Below are positions 1 through 6,845 of a stretch of 10,875 nucleotides of DNA, one piece after another; the stretch's first letter is position 1, and the number at the start of each line of letters is the position of its first letter. The notes beneath the pieces are model-generated. The model was not told the origin of the DNA. It made no database searches and saw only the letters and a program-made list of their open reading frames with translations. A program made the translations under genes and the position numbers. This DNA comes from Thermoplasmata archaeon (GTDB lineage Archaea; Thermoplasmatota; Thermoplasmata; Lutacidiplasmatales; UBA184), in contig JAJZGO010000047.1 in assembly GCA_021798415.1 (NCBI GenBank), positions 1-10,875 of the forward strand. Direction: 5' to 3'.

Positions 1-1
1 C

Positions 2-1801
2 CCGATGCCGCCCGAGATCCTCGACGCCCAGGCGCGGCTGACCGGCGACTGGGTGCCCGAGCCGTTCCGGGGCCTGGGCGTCGACGAGGCCCGAGCGGCG
101 GCGGTCGCCGAGCTCGAGCGGCTCGGACTGCTCGTGCGCTCGGAGCCGTACCGGCACTCGGTCGCCCGTTCGGAGCGCACCGACGCGCCGATCGAACCGC
201 GGCTGTCGACCCAGTGGTTCGTTCGGATGCGGCCCCTCGCCGAGCCGGTCGTCGAGGCGGTCCGTCGAGGAGAGGTCCGGATCCACCCGGAGCGCTGGCT
301 CACCACGTTCTTCCGGTGGCTGGAGGAGATCCAGGATTGGTGCATCTCGCGGCAGGTCCTCTGGGGCCATGCCGTGCCGGTCGCCCGCTGCGGGGCGTGC
401 GGCCACGACACCGTGACGATCGAGCCGCCGGTCCGGTGCGAGGCCTGCGGGTCGCCGGACCTCATCGCGGACCCGGACGTGCTCGACACGTGGTTCACCT
501 CCTGGCTCTGGCCGTTCCTCGCGCTCGGCTGGCCGGAGCGCACCGCGGCGCTCGACCACTACTACCCGACCAGCGTGCTCGTGACCGGCCGCGACATCAT
601 GTTCTTCTGGGTCGCCCGGATGATGATGGCCGGCTACCGGTTCACCGGCCAGCGCCCCTTCTCGGACGTCTACTTCACCGGGATGCTGCGCGACGAGCAC
701 GGCCGCCGGATGTCGAAGCACCTCGGCAACTCCCCCGACCCGATCGACGTGATGGAGGAGCGCGGTGCGGACGCGATGCGCTTCGCCCTCGTCTTCCCGA
801 ACCCGTCCGACGAGGACGGGCCGTTCGGGCGCGCGGCGCTCGACGGCGCGCGCAACTTCCTCACCAAGGTCTGGAACCTGGAGCGGCTCGCGCTCCCGTT
901 CTTACCACCGGGGTCCGCCCCGCCGCACGCCCCCCCGACCCTCGGGCCGGCGAGCGCGCGCGAGAACCGCTGGGTCCTCGCGCGCTACCGGCGGACGCTC
1001 GAGGAGGTCGACCGCGCCCTCGGCGTCTACGCGCCCACCGCCGCGGCGACCGCCCTCCACGCGTTCCTCTGGCATGACGTCGCCGACCGGTACGTCGAGA
1101 TCGCGAAGGACGCGCTCCGCGGCCAACGGGGGGAACCGGCGCAACGCGAGGCGCGGGCGACCCTCCTCTACGTCCTCGAGCGCACGCTCCGGCTCCTCCA
1201 CCCGTTCGCCCCGCACGTCACGGAGGAGCTCTGGCACGCCCTGCCGCACGACGGCGAGCTCCTTGCGCTGGCCCCCTGGCCGACGCTGGCGGAGATCGCC
1301 GCGGACCCGCTCGTCGAGGCCGAGATGGAGCCGCTCCTCGAAACGATCCGCCTCTTCCGCAACCTTCGGGCCGAAGAGAAGGTCGGCGCGGAGACCCTCC
1401 CGCCGGCGTGGGTCCGGCCCTCGGGCCCGGAGGTCGCCCGGGTCCTCGCCGAGGGACGGGCGACGGTCGAACGGCTCGCGCGGGTGAGCGCGCTCACGCT
1501 CCTCGGCCCGAGCGACCCGCCTCCGGCGGGCGCGAGCGGCCGGGTGGCCCCCCTCGGGGAATGCTACCTCCAACGGCCGCACGCGGGCCCCGGGGAGACC
1601 GAGGCCCTCGAACGCGAGCGGGAGAAGCTCTCTAAGCTCCTCGAAAAGACCCGGGGCCGCCTCGGCGACGACGGCTTCCGGGCCCGGGCGCCGCCCGAGG
1701 TCGTCCGCGAGACCGAGGGCAAGGCGGCCGACCTCGAGGAGCGCCTCCGTCGCATCGACGAGCACTTGAGGGCCGGTGGGTCGTCCGGACCTAACGCATG
1801 A
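2..1801 (+). CDS. valS: Valyl-tRNA synthetase, C-terminal two thirds (5'-truncated by window edge)
   Basis: Class I aminoacyl-tRNA synthetase that charges tRNA-Val in the cytoplasm. The reading frame is open from the left edge, so the N-terminal part with the HIGH motif lies outside. Residues are numbered from the Met codon at position 5. A class I core segment DWCISRQVLWG is at 111-121. A four-cysteine zinc knuckle is C129, C132, C145, C148, followed by the ValRS-typical DVLDTWFTSWLWPF (158-171). The KMSKS loop reads RMSKH at 235-239, then LGNSPDPID. The tRNA-binding helical domain follows, and a charged coiled coil occupies about 533-590. That terminal arm and the LGNSPDP signature look like bacterial-type ValRS; this is from memory of the family, not an alignment. 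About 600 residues are visible of a usual 870-950. The stop codon overlaps the next start (ATGA). Sure of the family; the last KMSKS residue (His for Ser) is unusual. Confidence 0.97.
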   Translation, partial: PMPPEILDAQARLTGDWVPEPFRGLGVDEARAAAVAELERLGLLVRSEPYRHSVARSERTDAPIEPRLSTQWFVRMRPLAEPVVEAVRRGEVRIHPERWLTTFFRWLEEIQDWCISRQVLWGHAVPVARCGACGHDTVTIEPPVRCEACGSPDLIADPDVLDTWFTSWLWPFLALGWPERTAALDHYYPTSVLVTGRDIMFFWVARMMMAGYRFTGQRPFSDVYFTGMLRDEHGRRMSKHLGNSPDPIDVMEERGADAMRFALVFPNPSDEDGPFGRAALDGARNFLTKVWNLERLALPFLPPGSAPPHAPPTLGPASARENRWVLARYRRTLEEVDRALGVYAPTAAATALHAFLWHDVADRYVEIAKDALRGQRGEPAQREARATLLYVLERTLRLLHPFAPHVTEELWHALPHDGELLALAPWPTLAEIAADPLVEAEMEPLLETIRLFRNLRAEEKVGAETLPPAWVRPSGPEVARVLAEGRATVERLARVSALTLLGPSDPPPAGASGRVAPLGECYLQRPHAGPGETEALEREREKLSKLLEKTRGRLGDDGFRARAPPEVVRETEGKAADLEERLRRIDEHLRAGGSSGPNA

Positions 1802-2793
1802 CGTCCGCACCCCGACGCCGCCCGCCCGCCCGCCGCCCCCGCGCCCCGGCCGACCGCCCGACCGTCCCTCCGATCGGCACGATCGCGGTCGACGGGCTCG
1901 CGAAGCCGCACCCGGCGATCGGGCTCGGCCTCTGGGGCCTCGGCCGATGGAAGCCCGCGGACGAGGACCGCACCCGCGCGACGATCGGGCGCGCCTGGGA
2001 GCGCGGTCTGCGCTGGTTCGACACCGCCGAGGTCTACGGCGGCGGCCGGTCGGAGCGCCTGCTCGGCGAAGCGCTTCTCAAGTTTCCCGCCGGAACCGAG
2101 GAGGCGTTCGTGGTCACGAAGGTCTCCTGGGAGCACCTTCGACCGTCCCAGGTCCGCGCGAGCCTCGTGAGCAGCCTCGAGCGCCTCGCGCGGCGGTCGG
2201 TCGACCTCTACCTCGTCCACGCCCCCGACGCGCGCGTTCCCCTCGCCGACACGATGGGCGCGCTCGAGGCCCTCCGGGAGGAGGGCAAGGTCGGTGCGAT
2301 CGGGGTCTCGAACTTCTCGGTCGAGGAGCTCGAGGAGGCGTCCCGTCACCTCGCGAAGGCGCGCATCGTCGTGAACCAGATCGAGTACAACCTGTTCAAC
2401 CGGGAGGACGGCGACGCGGTCGGCGACTACTGCCGCCGCCACGGGATCCTCGTCGAGGCCTACTCGCCCCTCGCCCGGGGGCTCCTGCACGGACGCTACC
2501 TCGACGGTCGGCGCGTGCCGGCGGAGGTCGAGCGATTCGTCCACAACCTCTTCGAGCCGAACCGGCGGGCGGAGGTCCTCGCGCGGGCCCGGCGGCTCCG
2601 CGACCTCGCGCGCGAGCACGACGTCCCGCTCGCGTCGATCGCGCTCCACTGGCTCGCGGCCCGCGGCGCGGCGCCGCTCGTGGGGATGAGCCGCCCCGAG
2701 CAGGTCGACTCGAACCTCGCCGCGTGGTCGGCCCGCCCGAGCGACCGGGTCCTCGCCGAAGCGGAGGCCATCGCGCGGGGCGATCGTGCTTAG
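1798..2793 (+). CDS. Aldo/keto reductase
   Basis: NAD(P)H-dependent oxidoreductase with a TIM-barrel fold, 331 residues, the usual family length. The catalytic tetrad is visible: D75 and Y80 in FDTAEVYG, K108 in VVTKVSW, and H141 in YLVHAPD. Cofactor-binding segments are GVSNFS (169-174), NQIEYN (193-198), YSPLARG (222-228) and LVGMSRPEQVDSNL (294-307). The first 25 or so residues are Arg/Pro-rich and probably disordered. There is no later ATG before the barrel, so I keep the ATG that overlaps the valS stop by 4 nt, an arrangement that suggests translational coupling. Its 3' end overlaps the HAD phosphatase by 8 nt. The substrate cannot be told from sequence; the pattern fits the broad group of general aldehyde and ketone reductases. 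No Shine-Dalgarno sequence is evident close to the start. Confidence 0.93.
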   Translation: MTSAPRRRPPARRPRAPADRPTVPPIGTIAVDGLAKPHPAIGLGLWGLGRWKPADEDRTRATIGRAWERGLRWFDTAEVYGGGRSERLLGEALLKFPAGTEEAFVVTKVSWEHLRPSQVRASLVSSLERLARRSVDLYLVHAPDARVPLADTMGALEALREEGKVGAIGVSNFSVEELEEASRHLAKARIVVNQIEYNLFNREDGDAVGDYCRRHGILVEAYSPLARGLLHGRYLDGRRVPAEVERFVHNLFEPNRRAEVLARARRLRDLAREHDVPLASIALHWLAARGAAPLVGMSRPEQVDSNLAAWSARPSDRVLAEAEAIARGDRA

Positions 2794-3439
2794 GCTCGTC
2801 GCCTTCGACATGGACGGGACGCTCGTCGGCGTTCCGAGCTCCTGGCGGGTCGTCCACGAGTACTTTGGCGACCACAACGATACCGGCCTCCGACGATTCC
2901 TCGCGAACGAGATCGACGACCACGAGTTCATCCGGCTCGACATCCGGGTCTGGTGGAAGCACGCGCCCGAGCTCACCCTCGCCGACCTCGAGGAGATCCT
3001 CGCGGACGTCCCGCTGATGCCGGGCGCCCACCCGCTCCTCGATTCGCTCCATCGCGCCGGCGTGCGCACGGCGATCGTGAGCGGGGGCCTCGACCTCCTC
3101 GCGCGGCGCGTCGGCCGCGAACTCGGGATCGACCTCGTCCTCGCGAACGGCGTCGAATCGGGCCCGGACGGCCGTCTGACCGGCGAGGGGATCGTCCGGG
3201 TCCCGATCCACGGCAAGGAGGGGGTCCTCGCGGGCCTCCAGGCCCAGCTCGGCGTCGGGGTCGCGGAGACCGCGTCGGTCGGCAACTCCGAGATCGACGT
3301 CGGCCTGTTCCGGCGCAGCCGCGTCGGAGTCGCTTTCCGGCCCGAGGACGAGGCGACGCGACGGGCGGCGACCGAGGTCGTCGTCGAGCCGGACCTCGAG
3401 AAGGTCGCCGACGCCCTCCGCCGCTTTCCCCCCACCTGA
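2786..3439 (+). CDS. HAD-superfamily phosphatase, phosphoserine-phosphatase-like (subfamily IB)
   Basis: Soluble HAD hydrolase of 217 residues starting with GTG inside the last codons of the aldo/keto reductase. Motif I is FDMDGT (7-12), giving nucleophile D8 and acid/base D10. Motif II is the Ser of IVSGG (S99). The motif III lysine is probably K144 in IHGKEG. Motif IV is VGNSEIDVGLF (165-175). Compared with the VGDGANDISMF form that I recall from phosphoserine phosphatase, the first Asp is replaced by Asn (N167) while D171 is kept. The helical cap between about 15 and 80 resembles SerB-type caps, with conserved-looking DGTLVGVPSSW. Serine biosynthesis is therefore possible but not secure; another small phosphate ester is equally likely. 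The 8-nt overlap ties its translation to the upstream reductase. Confidence 0.88.
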   Translation: MLRLVAFDMDGTLVGVPSSWRVVHEYFGDHNDTGLRRFLANEIDDHEFIRLDIRVWWKHAPELTLADLEEILADVPLMPGAHPLLDSLHRAGVRTAIVSGGLDLLARRVGRELGIDLVLANGVESGPDGRLTGEGIVRVPIHGKEGVLAGLQAQLGVGVAETASVGNSEIDVGLFRRSRVGVAFRPEDEATRRAATEVVVEPDLEKVADALRRFPPT

Positions 3440-3454
3440 CGGGGACGGGGAACG

Positions 3455-3460
3455 CTTAAG
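3455..3460 (+). promoter_or_regulatory. TATA box for the aIF2-beta/PSH unit
   Basis: CTTAAG preceded by the purine-rich GGGGAACG (a possible BRE). Its centre is about 31 nt before the ATG at 3489, so the transcript should begin at or a few nt before the start codon. It lies in the only untranslated gap (49 nt) between the valS unit and the aIF2-beta unit. Confidence 0.65.
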
Positions 3461-3488
3461 CCCCTTCTCCCGGTTTACGGTCCGTCCG

Positions 3489-4106
3489 ATGGAGTCCTAC
3501 CAGGCCCTGCTCGAGCGCGCCCGCGCGAAGCTCCCCCCGGTCCGCACCGGCGGCGAGAGGTTCCAGGTTCCCGAACCCGACGTCATGATCGACGGGAAGA
3601 ACACGGTGATCCGCAACTTCCAGGAGATCACGGGCGTCGTGCGCCGGGAGCCCGCGCACCTGATCGGCTACCTCGCTCGGGAGTTCGGCTGCCCCGGGGT
3701 CCTCGACCTCCCGCGCGGCGTCCTCAAGAGCCGGCTCACGAAGGACCAGCTCGCGCAGCGCGTCCGCGACTACACGGCGAAGTACGTCATCTGCTCCGAG
3801 TGCAAGCGACCCGACACCCACCTCCAGAAGGACGGGCGGTTCACGCTCCTCGTCTGCGAAGCGTGCGGCGCCCAGCGGCCGGTGACGATGAGCCGCGTCA
3901 TGGCTCCCGAGAAGCCGAAGACCCCCGTGGTCGTCGGCGAGGTCTACCGGCTCACGATCGAGGACGTGGGCCGACGCGGCGACGGTGTCGCGAAGAAGGA
4001 GGGGTTCGTCGTCTTCGTCACGGGGGCGAACCAGCGCGGCACGACGGTCAACGCCAAGATCACGAAGGTCCTCGGCAACAACGCGTACGCCATCGTCCAA
4101 CCGTAG
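3489..4106 (+). CDS. Translation initiation factor aIF2 subunit beta with C-terminal TRAM domain
   Basis: Beta subunit of the archaeal aIF2 heterotrimer, which delivers initiator tRNA to the small ribosomal subunit. It has 205 residues, against about 140 for the plain subunit. The order is an N-terminal gamma-binding helix (1-15), the central alpha/beta domain (about 35-97), and a C4 zinc ribbon with C102, C105, C123 and C126. A TRAM RNA-binding domain follows at about 145-203, with VGEVYRLTIEDVGRRGDGVA and a Gly/Val-rich beta barrel. Such aIF2-beta-TRAM fusions are known in several euryarchaeal groups. The ATG sits just downstream of a TATA box, so translation is probably leaderless or nearly so. 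The presenilin-type protease gene follows after 9 nt and should be in the same mRNA. Identity is clear; why the TRAM domain is attached is not known from sequence. Confidence 0.96.
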   Translation: MESYQALLERARAKLPPVRTGGERFQVPEPDVMIDGKNTVIRNFQEITGVVRREPAHLIGYLAREFGCPGVLDLPRGVLKSRLTKDQLAQRVRDYTAKYVICSECKRPDTHLQKDGRFTLLVCEACGAQRPVTMSRVMAPEKPKTPVVVGEVYRLTIEDVGRRGDGVAKKEGFVVFVTGANQRGTTVNAKITKVLGNNAYAIVQP

Positions 4107-4115
4107 ACGCGACCG

Positions 4116-5087
4116 ATGCGGAGCCTGCGGTGGGCGGGATTGCTCGCCCTCTACATCGGCGCCCAGGCGGTCGGGCTCGCGCTCGCCGAGCCGTTCCGCT
4201 CCGCCGGGCTCGCGTCGACCTCGAACCCCCAGAGTCCCACCGCCCCGTTCGTCTTCATCGCGGTCATCGTCGCCGCGCCGATCGCGATCCTCCTCCTCGC
4301 CCGTCGCAAGGGCGGGGTCGCCGCTCTCCGCCACCTGATCCTCGTCGCGATCGCGGGCGCGCTCTACTTCACGCTCTACTCCACGCTCGCGCTCGTCGTC
4401 TTCACGACCCCGTACCTGCCGCCCCCGTACGCCGCCGAGCTCCTCGTCGACCCCGCGCTGATCGTCGCGGCGACGGCGAGCGCGCTGATCTACCTCGCGC
4501 TCCTGATCGAGCCGCAGTGGTACGTCGTCGACCTCGCCGGATTCCTCGCCGCGGGCTCGCTCGTCGCGATCCTCGGGATCTCGTTCGCGATCCTCCCCGC
4601 GTTCATCCTCCTCGGGGCGTTGATGGTCTACGACGCGATCGCCGTCTACCGCACGAAGCACATGGTCTCGCTCGCGGACATCGTGACCGAGATGAAGCTC
4701 CCGATCCTGATGGTGATGCCGGACCGCGCGGGCTACGACTACACGGCCGCGCCGAGCTACGGAGAGCAACGGGGCCAGCCGACCGAGGAACGGGCGGCGA
4801 TGTTCATGGGGCTCGGCGACGTCGTGATCCCCGGGACCCTCGTCGTCAGCGCGTTCGTCTGGCTGCCCGCGACGCCCGAGTGGCTCGGGATCGGGGCCGG
4901 GCTCCTCGTCGCGATCGGCGTGCTGGCGGGCTCGCTGGTCGGCTACGCGGTCCTGATGCGCGTGCTGCGCAGCGGGAACCCGCAGGCGGGCCTACCGTTC
5001 CTGAACGGCGGGGCGCTCGCGGGCTACCTCCTGAGCTACGTCCTCGTCTTCCACTCGTTCTCCTTCGGCCTGGGCGGAGCGCTTTAA
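4116..5087 (+). CDS. Presenilin-family intramembrane aspartyl protease PSH
   Basis: Polytopic membrane protein of 323 residues that should cleave transmembrane helices within the bilayer. About nine hydrophobic segments are visible (near 5-25, 45-62, 70-97, 112-131, 137-158, 160-178, 232-250, 256-282, 297-318). The two catalytic aspartates sit in the family motifs YD (Y172-D173, in LMVYDAIAVYRTKH) and GxGD (G232-D235, in MGLGDVVIPG). The third signature, PAL in eukaryotic presenilins, appears here as AGLPFLNGG (291-299). The loop at 203-230 between the two catalytic helices is hydrophilic, like the variable presenilin loop. There is no recognisable Shine-Dalgarno sequence before the ATG, and aIF2-beta ends 9 nt upstream. 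The stop codon forms part of the TATA box of dys. Family assignment is firm; substrates are unknown. Confidence 0.93.
   Translation: MRSLRWAGLLALYIGAQAVGLALAEPFRSAGLASTSNPQSPTAPFVFIAVIVAAPIAILLLARRKGGVAALRHLILVAIAGALYFTLYSTLALVVFTTPYLPPPYAAELLVDPALIVAATASALIYLALLIEPQWYVVDLAGFLAAGSLVAILGISFAILPAFILLGALMVYDAIAVYRTKHMVSLADIVTEMKLPILMVMPDRAGYDYTAAPSYGEQRGQPTEERAAMFMGLGDVVIPGTLVVSAFVWLPATPEWLGIGAGLLVAIGVLAGSLVGYAVLMRVLRSGNPQAGLPFLNGGALAGYLLSYVLVFHSFSFGLGGAL
5082..5087 (+). promoter_or_regulatory. TATA box for dys, overlapping the PSH stop codon
   Basis: CTTTAA, whose last three bases are the TAA stop of the protease gene, preceded by GGCGGAGCG as a possible BRE. Its centre is 26.5 nt before the GTG at 5111, which places transcription start on the start codon. 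It supports the GTG start over any longer reading of the same frame. Confidence 0.75.
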
Positions 5088-5110
5088 TCCCCCCGAGCCC
5101 CGGCCGCGGC

Positions 5111-6052
5111 GTGCCGCGGAAGGTCGAGGACATCCGCATCGACGACCGTCCCTCCCTCGACACCCTCGTGCGGCGGCTCGAGGCGGGCGGGGGGTTCAGC
5201 GCGAAGGAGGTCGCGGTCGGCGTCGACCTGCTCGCGCGGATCCTTGGCGACCGCGAGATGACGACGTTCCTCTCGTTCCCGGCCGACCTGGTCGCGACGG
5301 GGACCCGTGGGGTCCTCGCGACCCTCGTGCGGGAAGGGTACATCGACGCGATCGTCACCACGTGCGGCACGCTCGACCACGACCTCGCGCGGGCGTTCCG
5401 GTCGTACTACCACGGCGCGTGGGACCTCGACGACGCCGACCTCCATCGTCGACACCTCTACCGCCTCGGGAACCTCGTGATACCCGAAGCGAACTACGGC
5501 GCGATCATCGAACGGAAGATGCGCTCGATCCTCGGCCGCCTCTGGGACGGGGGGACGCGCGCGCTCTCCACACGGGCGCTCGCCGCCGCGATCGGAGAGG
5601 CGATCCCGGCGACGGACCGCTCGAGCATCCTGCGCGCCGCCTACGACCGCAAGGTCCCCGTGATCGTCCCCGGGATCACGGACGGCGCCGTCGGTTCGCA
5701 GGTCTGGCTCTTCTGGCAGGACCACAAGGCACTCTCGCTCGACCTCCTCTCCGACGAGCAGACGCTCTCGGACCTCGTCTACGACGCGAAGCGCTCGGGG
5801 GCGATCATGCTCGGCGGCGGGATCTCGAAGCACCACACGATCTGGTGGAACCAGTTCCGCGACGGGCTCGACGCGGCGCTCTACGTGACGACCGCGGTCG
5901 AGTGGGACGGGAGCCTCTCGGGGGCCCGCACGCGCGAGGCGGTGTCGTGGGGGAAGGTCAAGGCGACCGCCCGCCACACGACCGTCGAGGGCGACGCGAC
6001 CGTCCTCCTCCCGCTCATGGTCGGGGCGGCGCTCGAGCGCCTGCGCCGCTAG
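5111..6052 (+). CDS. dys: Deoxyhypusine synthase
   Basis: Catalyses NAD-dependent transfer of the aminobutyl group of spermidine to a specific lysine of aIF5A, the first step of hypusine formation. It has 313 residues from GTG, normal for archaeal members. The catalytic lysine is K282 in the hallmark AVSWGKVK (277-284). NAD-site segments include SFPADLVATGTRG (55-67), VTTCGTLDHDLAR (82-94) and GGGISKHH (235-242). TDGAVGSQ (190-197) and TAVEWDGSLSGA (261-272) are also conserved stretches. Keeping the WGK lysine argues for true DHS over catalytically altered homologues. The frame stays open far upstream inside the protease gene, so the start could be mis-set. GTG at 5111 is chosen because a TATA box lies 26-27 nt before it and homology begins there. 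No aIF5A gene is present in the window. Confidence 0.95.
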   Translation: MPRKVEDIRIDDRPSLDTLVRRLEAGGGFSAKEVAVGVDLLARILGDREMTTFLSFPADLVATGTRGVLATLVREGYIDAIVTTCGTLDHDLARAFRSYYHGAWDLDDADLHRRHLYRLGNLVIPEANYGAIIERKMRSILGRLWDGGTRALSTRALAAAIGEAIPATDRSSILRAAYDRKVPVIVPGITDGAVGSQVWLFWQDHKALSLDLLSDEQTLSDLVYDAKRSGAIMLGGGISKHHTIWWNQFRDGLDAALYVTTAVEWDGSLSGARTREAVSWGKVKATARHTTVEGDATVLLPLMVGAALERLRR

Positions 6053-6058
6053 TTCGGC

Positions 6059-6105
6059 GGCCGTAGGCGGATCACGCACCCGCTCGGCACCCGCACCGTA
6101 CGGCC
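6059..6105. repeat. Inverted repeat just after dys
   Basis: GGCCGTA at 6059-6065 is matched by TACGGCC at 6099-6105, giving a 7-bp perfect stem with a 33-nt loop that starts 7 nt after the dys stop. It could mark the 3' end of the dys mRNA, but no T-run follows. The rest of 6106-6190 shows no gene. Confidence 0.3.
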
Positions 6106-6192
6106 GGAGCCTCCCCCGCAACGGAGAGAGGGTTCGGTGTCCCGTCGAGGAAGCTCGCCCCCGCGGGCCGACGGACGGCCGATACGGGGAGG

Positions 6193-6199
6193 CTTTAAG
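6193..6199 (+). promoter_or_regulatory. TATA box of tRNA-Lys
   Basis: CTTTAAG preceded by the purine-rich CGGGGAGG. Its centre is 34 nt before the mature tRNA 5' end, predicting a short 5' leader of roughly 7 nt to be removed by RNase P. Confidence 0.7.
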
Positions 6200-6229
6200 G
6201 GGAGCGTCTGGGTCCGCCCACCCCGTCGT

Positions 6230-6303
6230 GGGCCCGTAGCTCAGCCCGGTAGAGCAGGCGGCTCTTAACCGCAAGGTCAGGGGTTCGAATCCCCTCGGGC
6301 CCG
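6230..6303 (+). tRNA. tRNA-Lys (anticodon CTT)
   Basis: A complete 74-nt cloverleaf. The acceptor arm GGGCCCG (6230-6236) pairs with CGGGCCC (6296-6302), with discriminator G at 6303. The D stem is GCTC/GAGC (6239-6242, 6252-6255). The anticodon loop CTCTTAA (6262-6268) carries CTT at 6264-6266, which reads the lysine codon AAG. The T arm is AGGGG TTCGAAT CCCCT (6279-6295). No intron is seen, and CCA is not encoded, so it must be added after transcription. The first pair of the anticodon stem, position 27-43, is G-A (6257 and 6273) instead of a Watson-Crick pair; the other four pairs are perfect. Confidence 0.96.
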
Positions 6304-6845
6304 GCGCGTCAGAGAAGGTGCGGTCGTGGTTGTGACGCCGCCCCCCTGCCCGCTAGCGGAGCGGCCGGTGGGGTTGTTCGGCGTCTGAATCGATAGTACT
6401 TTCCGGCGGGCCGCCTTCCCCCGGGGCTTGGCCGTCCGGGTCCGAGAGGTGGTCTCGGTGCCGACGGCGACCCGTGCGAGTTGGCAGAACCCGGTGGAGA
6501 CTCACCCGAAGGACATAGAGGAGCTGGCCCTGAGGTGAAGGAGTTCACCACGGTGGCGGGGGTGAGGGAGGCACTGGACGTGGCGGCGGACCATCGGAAC
6601 GAAGAGCGGATCCGCCGGGGGAAACGGTTCCGAGAGACGGTGCGGAAGAACCGACGGCACCCCTCGAGAGTCCCGTTCTGGTTGCCGGGGACGAGCCCCC
6701 GGCAGCTCAAGCGGCCGGTTCTGCACATTCTCGGTCGTCGTACGCCGGCCTGCCGACGTTCGCTTTCCGCGGATCTCACGCGGCTCGGCAGAGAATCTCA
6801 GGTTCCCGCCGAGCAGGGGACTCGCGGCGAGTGACGACTCGACAG
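6304..6845. other. Gene-poor stretch between tRNA-Lys and the convergent DinB gene
   Basis: About 540 nt without a recognisable gene, lying 3' of both flanking genes. I see no T-run terminator, no second copy of the tRNA 3' end that would mark an integration site, and no insertion-sequence ends. The only coding hint is a plus-strand frame from about 6535, listed separately. Confidence 0.6.
6535..6834 (+). CDS. Doubtful short hypothetical reading frame
   Basis: An open frame of about 99 codons starting at GTG 6535 (the frame is open further, to a TTG at 6481). I do not recognise it. In its first 55 or so codons the third position is about 87% G or C, higher than in the overlapping forward frames. 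It reads as a basic helical segment, with EERIRRGKRFRETVRKNRRH as its core. The second half loses that bias and becomes Arg/Cys-rich. No TATA box lies at the usual distance and no clear ribosome binding site precedes it. It may be a decayed gene or chance in GC-rich DNA. Confidence 0.2.
   Translation: MKEFTTVAGVREALDVAADHRNEERIRRGKRFRETVRKNRRHPSRVPFWLPGTSPRQLKRPVLHILGRRTPACRRSLSADLTRLGRESQVPAEQGTRGE

Noticed and set aside
1564..3435. A very long minus-strand open frame (over 600 codons) opposite the 3' end of valS, the aldo/keto reductase and the HAD phosphatase gene
   Set aside because: It mirrors three genes with clear catalytic motifs; its protein is low-complexity Arg/Pro/Ser text typical of antisense frames in GC-rich DNA.
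3456..4769. Long minus-strand frame opposite aIF2-beta and PSH, rich in Asp/Arg/Glu
   Set aside because: Antisense shadow; the forward strand encodes zinc-ribbon, TRAM and presenilin motifs.
3800..5110. Upstream in-frame extension of dys
   Set aside because: Homology starts only at 5111 and the promoter lies at 5082-5087; the extension is an off-frame reading of aIF2-beta and PSH.
5084..6274. Long minus-strand frame opposite dys and running into the tRNA
   Set aside because: Overlaps deoxyhypusine synthase with its catalytic lysine motif and the tRNA gene; no family likeness.
6304..6845. Second attachment site or repeat of the tRNA-Lys 3' end
   Set aside because: No copy of the T-arm/acceptor segment was found downstream, and no integrase gene is in the window.
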